64,000 nt of DNA from Nocardia macrotermitis (lineage in GTDB: Bacteria > Actinomycetota > Actinomycetes > Mycobacteriales > Mycobacteriaceae): assembly GCF_009604405.1 (NCBI RefSeq), contig NZ_WEGK01000003.1:434001-498000 (forward strand), read 5' to 3'. Below, piece after piece: positions 19,024-26,665 of this stretch. The position numbers and the translations under genes were made by a program. The notes beneath the pieces were generated by a model. The model had not been told where the DNA came from. It did not search any database and saw nothing but the letters and a program-made list of their open reading frames with translations. The first letter of the stretch is position 1, and every line of letters begins with the position of its first letter.

Positions 19024-21654
19024 ATGGCAGGCAAGTCCCGCAGCACCACGGCGTCTCGTTCGCGGGCGGGATCGGCGCGGGGGCGGGCTCCGGCACGGTC
19101 CCGTTCGGCCGGTTCACGCTCCGGAACGTCCTCGGCCAACCCTCGGAAGAATCCCGCGCCACGCGCGCGCAAGGCTCCGGCCCGTCGCCCGGCACCGCGA
19201 TCCAACACCGCACCCCTCGCGGTCGTGCGGCGCGGCGTCGGCAGCGGCTGGACCATGCTCGCGCGGGGTATGGGAGCAACCACCCGCACGCTGAGCCGGG
19301 CCGGTGAGATCGAGCACGGGCATCGCCGCGACGGAATCGCGTTGGCGCTGGTCGCATTCAGCGTGATCATCGCGGCGGCGGTGTGGTTGTCGGCGGGTGG
19401 TCCGGTCGGGCACGCGATCGATACGGCCGTGCGGTTGTTCACCGGATCCGCCTCGGCCGCACTGCCTTTCGTGGCCTGCGCGATCGCGGTGATCCTGATG
19501 CGCACCGAACCGCGCCCGGAGATCCGTCCCCGGCTGGTGCTGGGCGGACTGCTGGTCGCCCTTCCGGCTCTGGGCGTCTGGCACATCGCGGCGGGCTCAC
19601 CCGCCGACGCGCACGGTCGCGCGCACGCCGCGGGTTTCGTCGGTTACGTGATGGGCGGCCCGCTGCGCGACGGCCTCACCTCGTGGCTGGCCACACCACT
19701 GTTGTTGCTGGCCATCGCATTCGGCATCCTGCTGCTCACCGGGACGACGGTGCGTGAGATCCCCGATCGCCTGCGCTGGCTGTTCGGCACCGAGGCCCGC
19801 GACGAATACGACTCGTACGACGACAGATACGGTCGTTACGACTCGGATGACCTTGACGCGGACGGCCTTCCGGCGCACGAGCCGCGTCCGCGCCGCAAGC
19901 GTGGCCGCACCCCCGCGGAGAACTACCCGGCCGACGAATTCGGCGGATCCGATTCGGCTACCGAGATTCTCGGCGAACCGCCGCTCCAGGATGCCAAGCC
20001 CATCGCCGCGGAGCAGTCGGAGCAGGCCGAGAAGCCCGCCCCCGAGCCGAAGCCGAAACGCAAGGCTCCCAAGGTCATCGATCAGACCCCGCCGCCTCCG
20101 GAACCGCAGCAGCTGGAGTTCGTCACCGAACGTCAGGTCGACGGCGACTACCACCTGCCGCCGCTGTCCCTGCTGACCGACGGCGAACCGCCCAAGAAGC
20201 GCAGCGCCGCCAACGAGTCGATGATCGAGGCCATCACCGAGGTGCTGGTGCAGTTCAAGATCGACGCGGCGGTCACCGGATTCGTGCGCGGCCCGACGGT
20301 CACCCGGTACGAGGTGGAACTCGGCCCGGGTGTGAAGGTCGAGAAGATCACCGCGCTGGCGCGCAACATCGCCTACGCCGTGGCCACCGAGAACGTCCGG
20401 CTGCTCGCCCCGATCCCGGGTAAATCGGCCGTCGGCATCGAGGTGCCCAACGCCGATCGTGAACTCGTGCGCCTGGCCGACGTGCTCAAGGCCCCCTCGA
20501 CTCGCAACGATCACCACCCACTGCTGATCGGCCTCGGCAAGAACATCGAGGGCGAATACCTCTCGGCGAACCTGGCCAAGATGCCGCATCTGCTGGTCGC
20601 CGGTTCCACCGGTTCGGGTAAGTCGAGCTTCGTGAACTCGATGCTGATCTCGCTGCTGCACCGCGCCACCCCCGAGGAGGTGCGGATGATCCTGATCGAC
20701 CCGAAGATGGTGGAACTCACACCGTACGAGGGCATTCCGCATCTGATCACGCCCATCATCACCCAGCCGAAGAAGGCCGCCGCCGCGCTGGCCTGGCTGG
20801 TGGAGGAGATGGAACAGCGCTATCAGGACATGCAGGCCAGCAAGGTCCGGCACATCGACGACTTCAACAAGAAGGTCAAGTCGGGGCAGATCACCACGCC
20901 GCTGGGCAGCGAGCGCGTCTACCGGCCGTACCCGTACATTCTGGCCATCGTCGACGAGCTCGCGGATCTGATGATGACCGCGCCGCGCGACGTCGAGGAC
21001 GCTATCGTGCGCATCACCCAGAAGGCGCGTGCGGCCGGTATTCACCTGGTGCTGGCGACGCAGCGGCCCTCGGTGGACGTGGTCACCGGCCTGATCAAGA
21101 CCAACGTCCCCTCGCGGCTGGCGTTCGCCACCTCCTCGCTGACCGACTCGCGCGTCATCCTGGATCAGCCCGGTGCGGAGAAGCTGATCGGCATGGGTGA
21201 CGGGCTGTTCCTGCCGATGGGCGCGTCCAAGCCGACACGTCTGCAGGGGGCGTTCATCTCCGACGAGGAGATCCAGGGCGTCGTCGATTTCGCGAAGAAC
21301 CAGGCCGAACCCGACTACACCGAGGGCGTCACCGCGGCCAAGGCGGGCGAGAAGAAGGACGTCGATCCCGATATCGGCGACGATCTGGACCTGTTCGTGC
21401 AGGCGGTGGAACTGGTCGTCACCTCGCAGTTCGGCTCGACCTCGATGCTGCAGCGCAAGTTGCGGGTCGGATTCGCCAAGGCCGGCCGGCTGATGGATCT
21501 GATGGAAACCCGCGGCGTCGTGGGACCGAGCGAGGGATCCAAGGCGCGCGACGTGCTGATCAAGCCCGACGAGCTGGACGGCCTGCTCTACACGATCCGC
21601 GGCGGCGACCCGGCCGACCTGTCCGATGACGCCGCCCCCGAAAGTGCGGAGTAG
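19024..21654 (+). CDS. ftsK: DNA translocase FtsK/SpoIIIE
   Basis: 876 aa. Pumps chromosomal DNA at the division septum. Basic Ser/Arg-rich N-terminus, then four hydrophobic segments between about residues 100 and 245, an acidic/Pro-rich linker, and the FtsK motor domain with Walker A GSTGSGKSSF near 535 and Walker B ILAIVDELADLMM near 640. The C-terminal gamma winged helix is present (DLFVQAVELVV...STSMLQRKLRVGFAKAGRLMDLM). Position between rnj and argA-pgsA-clgR matches mycobacteria. Confidence 0.96.
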   Translation: MAGKSRSTTASRSRAGSARGRAPARSRSAGSRSGTSSANPRKNPAPRARKAPARRPAPRSNTAPLAVVRRGVGSGWTMLARGMGATTRTLSRAGEIEHGHRRDGIALALVAFSVIIAAAVWLSAGGPVGHAIDTAVRLFTGSASAALPFVACAIAVILMRTEPRPEIRPRLVLGGLLVALPALGVWHIAAGSPADAHGRAHAAGFVGYVMGGPLRDGLTSWLATPLLLLAIAFGILLLTGTTVREIPDRLRWLFGTEARDEYDSYDDRYGRYDSDDLDADGLPAHEPRPRRKRGRTPAENYPADEFGGSDSATEILGEPPLQDAKPIAAEQSEQAEKPAPEPKPKRKAPKVIDQTPPPPEPQQLEFVTERQVDGDYHLPPLSLLTDGEPPKKRSAANESMIEAITEVLVQFKIDAAVTGFVRGPTVTRYEVELGPGVKVEKITALARNIAYAVATENVRLLAPIPGKSAVGIEVPNADRELVRLADVLKAPSTRNDHHPLLIGLGKNIEGEYLSANLAKMPHLLVAGSTGSGKSSFVNSMLISLLHRATPEEVRMILIDPKMVELTPYEGIPHLITPIITQPKKAAAALAWLVEEMEQRYQDMQASKVRHIDDFNKKVKSGQITTPLGSERVYRPYPYILAIVDELADLMMTAPRDVEDAIVRITQKARAAGIHLVLATQRPSVDVVTGLIKTNVPSRLAFATSSLTDSRVILDQPGAEKLIGMGDGLFLPMGASKPTRLQGAFISDEEIQGVVDFAKNQAEPDYTEGVTAAKAGEKKDVDPDIGDDLDLFVQAVELVVTSQFGSTSMLQRKLRVGFAKAGRLMDLMETRGVVGPSEGSKARDVLIKPDELDGLLYTIRGGDPADLSDDAAPESAE

Positions 21655-21737
21655 ACGAGAAATCCGCGTGCGACGGCAGCCGCCGGGCTTCGGGCCGGTA
21701 CGACGACAGTCTCGGGCACTACTACGTGCGTGATTGA

Positions 21738-22169
21738 TCAGCCGCTGTAGGCCCAGCCCGAGACGGTGTACACGGTGATTCGAATTACCGGGCCCTGTGG
21801 TGGATTCTCCTGGTACTGCGGGTATTTCGCGGTGAGCCAGGTGACCGGCTCGGTGCGGTCCGGTGGTTCGGACAGGATGCGGGCCGTGCCGTCGAGGCGG
21901 ACCCACCACAGGTGGGTCCAGTCCTCGGAGTATTCGTCGGCCAGGAGTGAAATTCGTTCCGTGGCAGCGATATTGCGCAGGCGTCGCAGGTTCGTGGTGG
22001 TCTTCGGCTTGTGATCGATGGCGAAAACCGCTGTCGGGGTGGGGGTTTCCAGGTTCAGGGCGAAGGTCACCGGGACGACGTGCGGTTGCCCGTCCTCGCT
22101 CACCGTCGCGAGGCGGGCTACCCGCGCGTCACGGAATCGTTCCAGCGCGTCCTGCTCGGTCAATCGCAC
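21738..22169 (-). CDS. PPOX-class F420-dependent oxidoreductase, TIGR03668-like
   Basis: 143 aa split-barrel flavin/deazaflavin protein. RFRDARVARLATVSEDGQPHVVPVTFAL is the typical first strands, with FAIDHKPKTTTNLRRLRNI and WWVRLDGTARIL following. These proteins bind F420 or a related cofactor; the substrate is unknown. The start is a GTG at 22169, in line with the family, with only a weak ribosome site. Convergent with ftsK and 32 bp downstream of the SnoaL-like gene on the same strand. Confidence 0.85.
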   Translation of the reverse strand: MRLTEQDALERFRDARVARLATVSEDGQPHVVPVTFALNLETPTPTAVFAIDHKPKTTTNLRRLRNIAATERISLLADEYSEDWTHLWWVRLDGTARILSEPPDRTEPVTWLTAKYPQYQENPPQGPVIRITVYTVSGWAYSG

Positions 22170-22201
22170 CTGATCAGGGTATCCGGCGAGCGGATTCCGC
22201 C

Positions 22202-22618
22202 TCAGGCTCCGGCGGTTTCGCGCTGGACCTGCTCGGTCGCCTCGCGCTGGATCTGTTCGAACTGCGCACCCATCGCCTCGGCCAGCGCGGTGGCGGCAGA
22301 GAGCGGGCGGACCATGACGGTCAGCTCGTCGACCTTGCCCTGCTCGTTCAGATGGACGAAATCGCAACCGTTGACCCGTTTTCCGTCGACGGTCGCCTCG
22401 AAGACCAGCGCCGCGTCCCGGCCGTCGGCATCGATGATCTCCCGCACGTAGCGGAAGTCCTCGAACACCCGCAGCACCCCGCGCAGAATCGCCGCCGTGA
22501 TCGCCTTCCCCGGATACGGCTTGAACGCCACCGGGCTGGTGAACACCACGTCATCGGCCAATGTCGCCTCGATCGTCGCCGCGTCGTGCGTCTCGACCGC
22601 CTGCCGGAATGTATGCAT
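22202..22618 (-). CDS. SnoaL-like / NTF2-fold protein
   Basis: 138 aa from ATG 22618, preceded by a strong GGTGAGGTGGAG. The segments FRQAVETHDAATIEATLADDVVFTSPV and GKAITAAILRGVLRVFEDFRYV are typical of the nuclear-transport-factor-2/SnoaL fold, used by isomerases, cyclases and many proteins of unknown role. No catalytic assignment is possible. A 24-bp palindrome covers its promoter, so expression is probably controlled by a dimeric repressor. Confidence 0.8.
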   Translation of the reverse strand: MHTFRQAVETHDAATIEATLADDVVFTSPVAFKPYPGKAITAAILRGVLRVFEDFRYVREIIDADGRDAALVFEATVDGKRVNGCDFVHLNEQGKVDELTVMVRPLSAATALAEAMGAQFEQIQREATEQVQRETAGA

Positions 22619-22627
22619 CTCCACCTC

Positions 22628-22651
22628 ACCTATGCAACTGGTTGTATAGGT
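22628..22651. promoter_or_regulatory. 24-bp palindrome at the SnoaL-like promoter
   Basis: ACCTATGCAAC-TG-GTTGTATAGGT is an inverted repeat with one mismatched pair, 9 bp upstream of the ATG at 22618. It overlaps a TATACA-like -10 on the minus strand. A TetR- or MarR-type operator is likely. The cognate regulator is not in the immediate neighbourhood. Confidence 0.6.
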
Positions 22652-22714
22652 GAACTGTACCGAATCACACCCCGCTCGGGTCACGCCGGATGGCCGGGTG
22701 TCTCGGGGAGGAGC

Positions 22715-22784
22715 TGACGCGCCAGGGCTCGAACCTGGATTTGCGGAACCAAAATCCGCCGTGCTGCCATTGCACCACGCGTCA
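22715..22784 (-). tRNA. tRNA-Gln (TTG)
   Basis: A cloverleaf folds on the minus strand: acceptor TGACGCG/CGCGTCA, D-stem GTGC/GCAC, anticodon stem GCGGA/TCCGC with loop TTTTGGT (anticodon TTG), and T-arm CCAGG-TTCGAGC-CCTGG. About 70 nt; no encoded CCA. Last gene of a five-tRNA array and very like the neighbouring tRNA-Gln(CTG), so the two arose by duplication. Confidence 0.95.
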
Positions 22785-22807
22785 TCGACCTTTCGGTGTC
22801 CCCTCGC

Positions 22808-22878
22808 TGACGCGCCAGGATTCGAACCTGGACCTGCGAAGTCAGAGTCCGCCGTACTGCCGGTTGCACTACGCGTCA
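22808..22878 (-). tRNA. tRNA-Gln (CTG)
   Basis: Acceptor TGACGCG/CGCGTCA, anticodon stem GCGGA/TTCGC with one G-T pair, loop CTCTGAC giving anticodon CTG, T-arm CCAGG-TTCGAAT-CCTGG. About 71 nt; no encoded CCA. Lies 23 bp upstream of the TTG isoacceptor in the same transcription direction. Confidence 0.95.
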
Positions 22879-22918
22879 TCGAAACACACTGTGTCCCTTG
22901 ATTTTCGGGGTGTGCAGC

Positions 22919-22990
22919 GCGCTCGGGAAGATTCGAACTCCCAACCTCCTGGGCCGTAACCAGGCACTCTGTCCCTTGAGCTACGAGCGC
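22919..22990 (-). tRNA. tRNA-Arg (ACG)
   Basis: Acceptor GCGCTCG/CGAGCGC, D-stem GCTC/GAGT, anticodon stem CCTGG/CCAGG with loop TTACGGC (anticodon ACG, read as ICG), T-loop TTCGAAT. 72 nt. This isoacceptor would read CGU, CGC and CGA, the main Arg codons of the leader ORF upstream. Confidence 0.95.
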
Positions 22991-23050
22991 TTTCACCCAC
23001 GCGCGGCATCGTCGCTGACACCTCGGCGGCACTGCCGATGCGCGGGAAGT

Positions 23051-23123
23051 TCCCTCGGCGAGATTCGAACTCGCACGACGCAGGGTCTGAGCCTGCGGCC
23101 TCTACCAATTGGGCTACGAGGGA
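23051..23123 (-). tRNA. tRNA with anticodon CAG (Leu) but short variable arm
   Basis: Acceptor TCCCTCG/CGAGGGA, anticodon stem GCAGG/CCTGC with loop CTCAGAC (U33 present, anticodon CAG, codon CUG), T-arm GCGAG-TTCGAAT-CTCGC, discriminator A. The variable region is only 5 nt (GTCGT). Leucine tRNAs are normally class II with a long variable arm, so the structure is class I with a Leu anticodon. It also has U1-A72 like the two Gln tRNAs here. Charging identity is therefore not certain from sequence alone. Confidence 0.85.
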
Positions 23124-23129
23124 TGGAGC

Positions 23130-23200
23130 GCGGACGAAGGGATTCGAACCCCCAACCGGCGACTTTGGAGATCGCTGCTCTTCCGTTGAGCTACGTCCGC
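23130..23200 (-). tRNA. tRNA-Trp (CCA)
   Basis: Acceptor GCGGACG/CGTCCGC, D-stem GCTC/GAGC, anticodon stem GCGAT/GTCGC, loop CTCCAAA (anticodon CCA), T-arm GGGGG-TTCGAAT-CCCTT with two G-T pairs, discriminator G as expected for Trp. First tRNA of the array, 6 bp before the CAG tRNA. In many actinobacteria the principal tRNA-Trp gene is next to secE-nusG, so this may be a second copy. Confidence 0.92.
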
Positions 23201-23215
23201 ACGGAGAGGGCGACG

Positions 23216-23256
23216 AAAAAGGGCCGCTCCGTGGCGAATTGCCCGGCAAGCGGCCC
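23216..23256 (-). terminator. intrinsic terminator between leader ORF and tRNA array
   Basis: On the minus strand GGGCCGCT pairs with AGCGGCCC (8 bp, 20-nt loop) and is followed at once by TTTTT. It begins 22 nt after the leader-ORF stop and ends 15 nt before the first tRNA. There is no room for a promoter between it and the tRNA, so transcription of the array must read through it. It therefore looks like an attenuator. Confidence 0.75.
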
Positions 23257-23278
23257 TGGGAGAGGTCGAGAGAACGTC

Positions 23279-23371
23279 TCAGGAACCACGTCGAGCGAGC
23301 AGGCGTAGGACGCGCCACTGTCGAACACATTGCGAACGGCGCTGTCGCCGATCCATCTGCCCGATCATCAT
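23279..23371 (-). CDS. 30-aa Arg/Gln-rich leader peptide upstream of tRNA array
   Basis: An ATG at 23371 is preceded by AAAGGAG with 5-nt spacing, the strongest ribosome site in the area. The 30-codon ORF ends in TGA at 23279. The product contains nine Arg, four Gln, three Leu and one Trp, including RRQRRSQCVRQWRVLRLLARR. These are the amino acids of the tRNAs encoded next on the same strand (Trp, Leu anticodon, Arg, two Gln). Eight of nine Arg codons are CGU, CGC or CGA, readable by the ACG tRNA of the array. An intrinsic terminator follows 22 nt later. I read it as a leader peptide for attenuation; that role is inferred. A second in-frame ATG at 23368 is also possible. Confidence 0.6.
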   Translation of the reverse strand: MMIGQMDRRQRRSQCVRQWRVLRLLARRGS

Positions 23372-23406
23372 CACGTCTCCTTTCGCCTGTCCCGCAGTGT
23401 GATTCG

Positions 23407-23444
23407 AGCCTAGCACCACGAATCCACCGAGGAAACGGATTTAT
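23407..23444 (-). promoter_or_regulatory. candidate promoter of leader-tRNA transcript
   Basis: On the minus strand TAGGCT (23412-23407) fits a -10. TTTCCT (23435-23430) lies 17 bp upstream as a weak -35. An A/T hexamer (ATAAAT, 23444-23439) sits 3 bp further upstream. An A/T tract just above a poor -35 is the arrangement described for WhiB7-activated promoters, but here that is only a resemblance. Confidence 0.35.
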
Positions 23445-23511
23445 CCGCGGATCGGGAACAGTGGCTCGATGATACTGAAATCTATTGTGCCGCTATGTAT
23501 CTCGGAAGGGG

Positions 23512-24336
23512 TCAGGACTTGCGGGCCTGCACGGTGAAAGTGAACGGCAGCCGGTCCCGGCCTTCGATCAGCCGCCATTCGCCGTCGTCCCCGCACGTCA
23601 TCCGGCCGGGCAGCACCTGCCACGGCGCGCTGTCGTGCTCGACCAGGCCGGTGATGCTCAGCCCGGCGTCGAGCAGCGCGGTGACGATCTCGCCGAGACC
23701 GTGATTCCACTGGTGGGTGGTGGTGGCCTCCTGGAGCGCGCCGTCGGTCTCGACGTAGGTCTGCGTCCCGGTCCACACCTGCGGTTCGGCGGTTTCGAAG
23801 TACGGGTACGTGACCGCCAGCAGGTCCTCGCGGGCGTCGTCGAGCGTGCTCGCCATCGGATGCCCGTCGCGCAGCAACAACCGGCCGCCGGGGCGCAGCA
23901 GTGCGGCCACCGTCCGCGCCCAGCGGTCGATACTCGGCAACCAGCACAGCGCGCCGATGCCGGTGTACACGAGGTCGAAACGTTCCGGGCCGAGCGCCGT
24001 CACCGCGTCGTAGACATCGGATTCCACGAAATCGATTGCGGCCCCGCAGCGTTCGGCGAGGGAACGTGCGTGCGCGAGCGCGACCGGTGAGAAGTCCAGT
24101 CCGGTCGGGTTCGCTCCGAGCCGGGCGAGCGACAGCGTGTCGGTCCCGAGATGGCATTGCAGATGCACCGCGCGCAGCCCGCGGATATCGCCCAGTCGCG
24201 GCAGGTCGAAACGCACCACACCGCTGAGCAGCCCCGGATCGGCGACATACCGTTCCAGCGCGTAAGCGGGTGAATTCGCGTGCAGGGGTGCGCGCTCGTC
24301 CCAGTTCGCGCGATTGACGTTGCGATAGTCACTCAT
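23512..24336 (-). CDS. class I SAM-dependent methyltransferase
   Basis: 274 aa from ATG 24336. SAM-binding motif I is VHLQCHLGTDTLSLARLGA near residue 57, with LDFSPVALAHARSLAE (motif II region), FDLVYTGIGALCWLP and LLRPGGRLLLRDGHP. The N-terminal YRNVNRANWDERAPLHA is typical of an actinobacterial group of free-standing methyltransferases with unknown substrates. It is upstream of the leader-tRNA unit on the same strand; read-through into it cannot be excluded. Confidence 0.85.
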   Translation of the reverse strand: MSDYRNVNRANWDERAPLHANSPAYALERYVADPGLLSGVVRFDLPRLGDIRGLRAVHLQCHLGTDTLSLARLGANPTGLDFSPVALAHARSLAERCGAAIDFVESDVYDAVTALGPERFDLVYTGIGALCWLPSIDRWARTVAALLRPGGRLLLRDGHPMASTLDDAREDLLAVTYPYFETAEPQVWTGTQTYVETDGALQEATTTHQWNHGLGEIVTALLDAGLSITGLVEHDSAPWQVLPGRMTCGDDGEWRLIEGRDRLPFTFTVQARKS

Positions 24337-24412
24337 AGCGGTGACCATCGCACGTCGATCGGCTTGTGCGCAGGGGAATTTCGCGCGGTATGGATCGTGG
24401 TGCCGGGTGTCG

Positions 24413-24697
24413 CTACTCCGCGAATGCGCCCATGGTCGGCTTCCACTCCACGATGCGGGTTTCGTGGATGAGGCCGTGTTGGGCGAAGGGGTCCTGGGCG
24501 AAGAGGGTTCGGGCGGCGGGCAGGTCGTCGGCGGCGATCAGGATGAGGGCGCCGGAGCCGTCCGGGTAGGGGCCGCTGGTCAGGACGGTGCCCTCGGCGA
24601 GGAGGTCGTTGAGCCAGGCACGGTGGGCGGGGCGATGCTCGTCGCGGCCGGCGGCCCGGTCCTCGGCGTAGGTGTAGTGGACAGCGAAGATGGCCAT
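24413..24697 (-). CDS. YciI family protein
   Basis: 94 aa. AIFAVHYTYAEDRAAGRDEHRPAHRAWLNDLLAEG and SGPYPDGSGALILI show the YciI ferredoxin-like fold, with the conserved His (HRPAHRAWL) and Asp expected of the family. Biochemical role unknown for most members. The ATG at 24697 has GGGAG 5 nt upstream. Directly downstream of argA on the same strand. Confidence 0.85.
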   Translation of the reverse strand: MAIFAVHYTYAEDRAAGRDEHRPAHRAWLNDLLAEGTVLTSGPYPDGSGALILIAADDLPAARTLFAQDPFAQHGLIHETRIVEWKPTMGAFAE

Positions 24698-24728
24698 GGG
24701 GACTCCCGGACGTTCGGAGCGGACAAGA

Positions 24729-25271
24729 TCAGAGGTTCAGCAGCATACGAGTATTGCCGAGGGTGTTGGGTTTGACGTAGCTCAGGTCCAGGAATTCCGC
24801 GACGCCGGTGTCGTAGGAGCGGCACATCTCGGCGAAGACCTCGGCGGTCACCGGCGTCCCGTCGATCTCGGCGAAACCGTGCCGCTCGAAGAAGGGGACC
24901 TCGAAGGTCAGCACGAACAACCGGCGCAGTTGCAACTCGCGCGCGATCGTGATCAGCTGATCGACGATCAGGCGGCCCACGCCCTTACCCTTGACGCTCG
25001 GATGCACCGCCACCGTGCGCACCTCGCCCAGATCCGCCCACAGCACGTGCAATGCGCCACAGCCGATCAATTCGCCGTCCAGTTCGGCGACCCAGAACTC
25101 CTGCACCGCCTCGTAGAGCGTGACCAGGTTCTTCTCCAGCAGAATCCGCCCGGCGTACACGTCGACCAGGGTCTTGATGGCGGGCACGTCCGAGGTACGG
25201 GCGCGGCGCACGATCGGGGCGTCGGCCACCGTCCCGTCGCTCGAACCGCTGTGCGTCGCCCGTGTCGTCAT
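24729..25271 (-). CDS. argA: amino-acid N-acetyltransferase (ArgA-like, GNAT)
   Basis: 180 aa single-domain GNAT of the short mycobacterial ArgA type (Rv2747). Acetylates glutamate with acetyl-CoA to start arginine synthesis. Visible: VRRARTSDVPAIKTLVDVYAG, the acetyl-CoA loop VHPSVKGKGVGRLIV near residue 98, and FEVPFFERHGF. Start ATG 25271. Its position between ftsK and pgsA matches mycobacterial synteny. Divergent from pgsA. Confidence 0.9.
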   Translation of the reverse strand: MTTRATHSGSSDGTVADAPIVRRARTSDVPAIKTLVDVYAGRILLEKNLVTLYEAVQEFWVAELDGELIGCGALHVLWADLGEVRTVAVHPSVKGKGVGRLIVDQLITIARELQLRRLFVLTFEVPFFERHGFAEIDGTPVTAEVFAEMCRSYDTGVAEFLDLSYVKPNTLGNTRMLLNL

Positions 25272-25378
25272 GGGGTGCACAGTAGTCGGGTTCGGTACCG
25301 ATAGTCTGGTGTGGTGCCGCACATCCACTCCGCCCGCTCGCCCGAGTTTTTCCGGGCCCGCCCCGGTCGAGGGTGCCG

Positions 25379-26062
25379 GTGAGCGTGCAGAGCGACGACA
25401 TGGACAGCGGCTGGTCCGACTCACACCACCCCCGGACCGAAACACCGCGCGCGCGCCCGAATCTGGTGCCCGCCCCACCCGCGCAGAGCGCCGAACCCGC
25501 CCCGGTGCCGGTGCTCAACATCGCCAACATCCTGACCGTGCTGCGCATCCTGATCGTGCCGTTGTTCCTGGTGGCGCTGTTCACCGGGACCGGGCACGAC
25601 ACCGGCTGGCGGATTCTGGCCGCCGCACTGTTCGGCATCGCGGCCATCACCGACCGGATCGACGGTCAGGTGGCGCGCAAGTACGGTCTGGTCACCGATT
25701 TCGGCAAACTCGCCGATCCGATCGCGGACAAGGCGTTGATCGGCGCGGCGTTGATCGGGCTGTCGGCGCTGGGCGATCTGGCGTGGTGGATCACGCTGGT
25801 GATCTGCGCGCGTGAGATCGGAATCACGCTGTTGCGATTGGCCGTCGTGCGGCGCGGGGTGATTCCGGCGGGTCGCGGCGGCAAACTCAAGACCTTGGTG
25901 CAGTCGCTGGCCATCGCGGTGTTGCTGCTGCCGCTCTCGGGTGTGTTCGCGACCGCGGGGCTGTGGTTGATGTATGTCGCCGTCGCGCTGACCGTGGTCA
26001 CCGGTTTGGACTACGTCGTGCAGGCCGCGCGCCTGTGGTCCCGCCCGGCCCAGCCCAAATGA
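25379..26062 (+). CDS. pgsA: CDP-alcohol phosphatidyltransferase (PgsA family)
   Basis: 227 aa from GTG 25379, with GAGGG 5 nt upstream. It carries the CDP-alcohol motif in DRIDGQVARKYGLVTDFGKL (D-x2-D-G-x2-A-R-x8-G-x3-D) and four to six membrane segments; the N-terminal 45 residues are polar. By synteny with mycobacterial pgsA3 it should make phosphatidylglycerophosphate. Overlaps the next gene by ATGA, forming an operon with the CinA-like gene and perhaps clgR. Confidence 0.92.
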   Translation: MSVQSDDMDSGWSDSHHPRTETPRARPNLVPAPPAQSAEPAPVPVLNIANILTVLRILIVPLFLVALFTGTGHDTGWRILAAALFGIAAITDRIDGQVARKYGLVTDFGKLADPIADKALIGAALIGLSALGDLAWWITLVICAREIGITLLRLAVVRRGVIPAGRGGKLKTLVQSLAIAVLLLPLSGVFATAGLWLMYVAVALTVVTGLDYVVQAARLWSRPAQPK

Positions 26063-26559
26063 CGGTGGACATCGATCCGCTCACCGCGGCAATTCCGGCC
26101 GCTGACCTGGTACGACTCTTGATCGCCGCACGCGCGACCGTGGCCACCGCCGAATCGCTCACCGCTGGGCTGCTGTCGGCGACGATCGCGGGCGTGCCGG
26201 GGGCGAGCGCGGTGCTGCGCGGGGGTCTGATCGTCTACGCGACCGATCTCAAACACACGCTGGCCGGGGTGGACGAACAGTTGCTGGCCAGTGCCGGACC
26301 GGTTGCGGCGGGGACGGCCGAACAGCTCGCGGCCGGGGCGCGGCGGGTGTGCGGGGCGGACTGGGGGATCGGGTTGACCGGGGTCGCCGGGCCCGATTCG
26401 CAGGACGGTCACGCCGTCGGCACCGTGTTCCTGGGGGTGGCGGGTCCGGACGGAACCGAGGTGTTGCGGTTGAAACTGGCCGGTGACCGGTGGACGATCA
26501 GGATGGGAGCGGTGCACGCGGCCGTGACCGAACTCGCCCGCGGCCTGGGCGGGGGATGA
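26059..26559 (+). CDS. CinA C-terminal-domain protein (NMN amidohydrolase-like)
   Basis: 166 aa. Only the CinA C-terminal (PncC-type) domain is present: VATAESLTAGLLSATIAGVPGASAVLRGGLIVY, then IGLTGVAGPDSQDGHAVGTVFLG. In PncC this domain deamidates nicotinamide mononucleotide; the role here is inferred from that. The start ATG overlaps the pgsA stop. Confidence 0.9.
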   Translation: MTVDIDPLTAAIPAADLVRLLIAARATVATAESLTAGLLSATIAGVPGASAVLRGGLIVYATDLKHTLAGVDEQLLASAGPVAAGTAEQLAAGARRVCGADWGIGLTGVAGPDSQDGHAVGTVFLGVAGPDGTEVLRLKLAGDRWTIRMGAVHAAVTELARGLGGG

Positions 26560-26665
26560 GCGAGTCGGCGAGGGAGCGGCCACCGATGGGAACCAGTCGA
26601 GGGCACGTGACGTTGTCACTTGCATAGGCTCGGTCCGGCCAGGCATGAACCGTTAGGAGAACGAG

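Noticed and set aside
22715-23200. tRNA array as an integration site or genomic island edge
   Set aside because: No integrase, excisionase, attachment repeat or phage genes nearby; flanks are conserved core genes.
22650-23472. Several plus- and minus-strand open frames over the tRNA array
   Set aside because: They overlap five clear tRNA genes and have tRNA-derived motifs such as GSNPGAS/RDSNPQ; not proteins.
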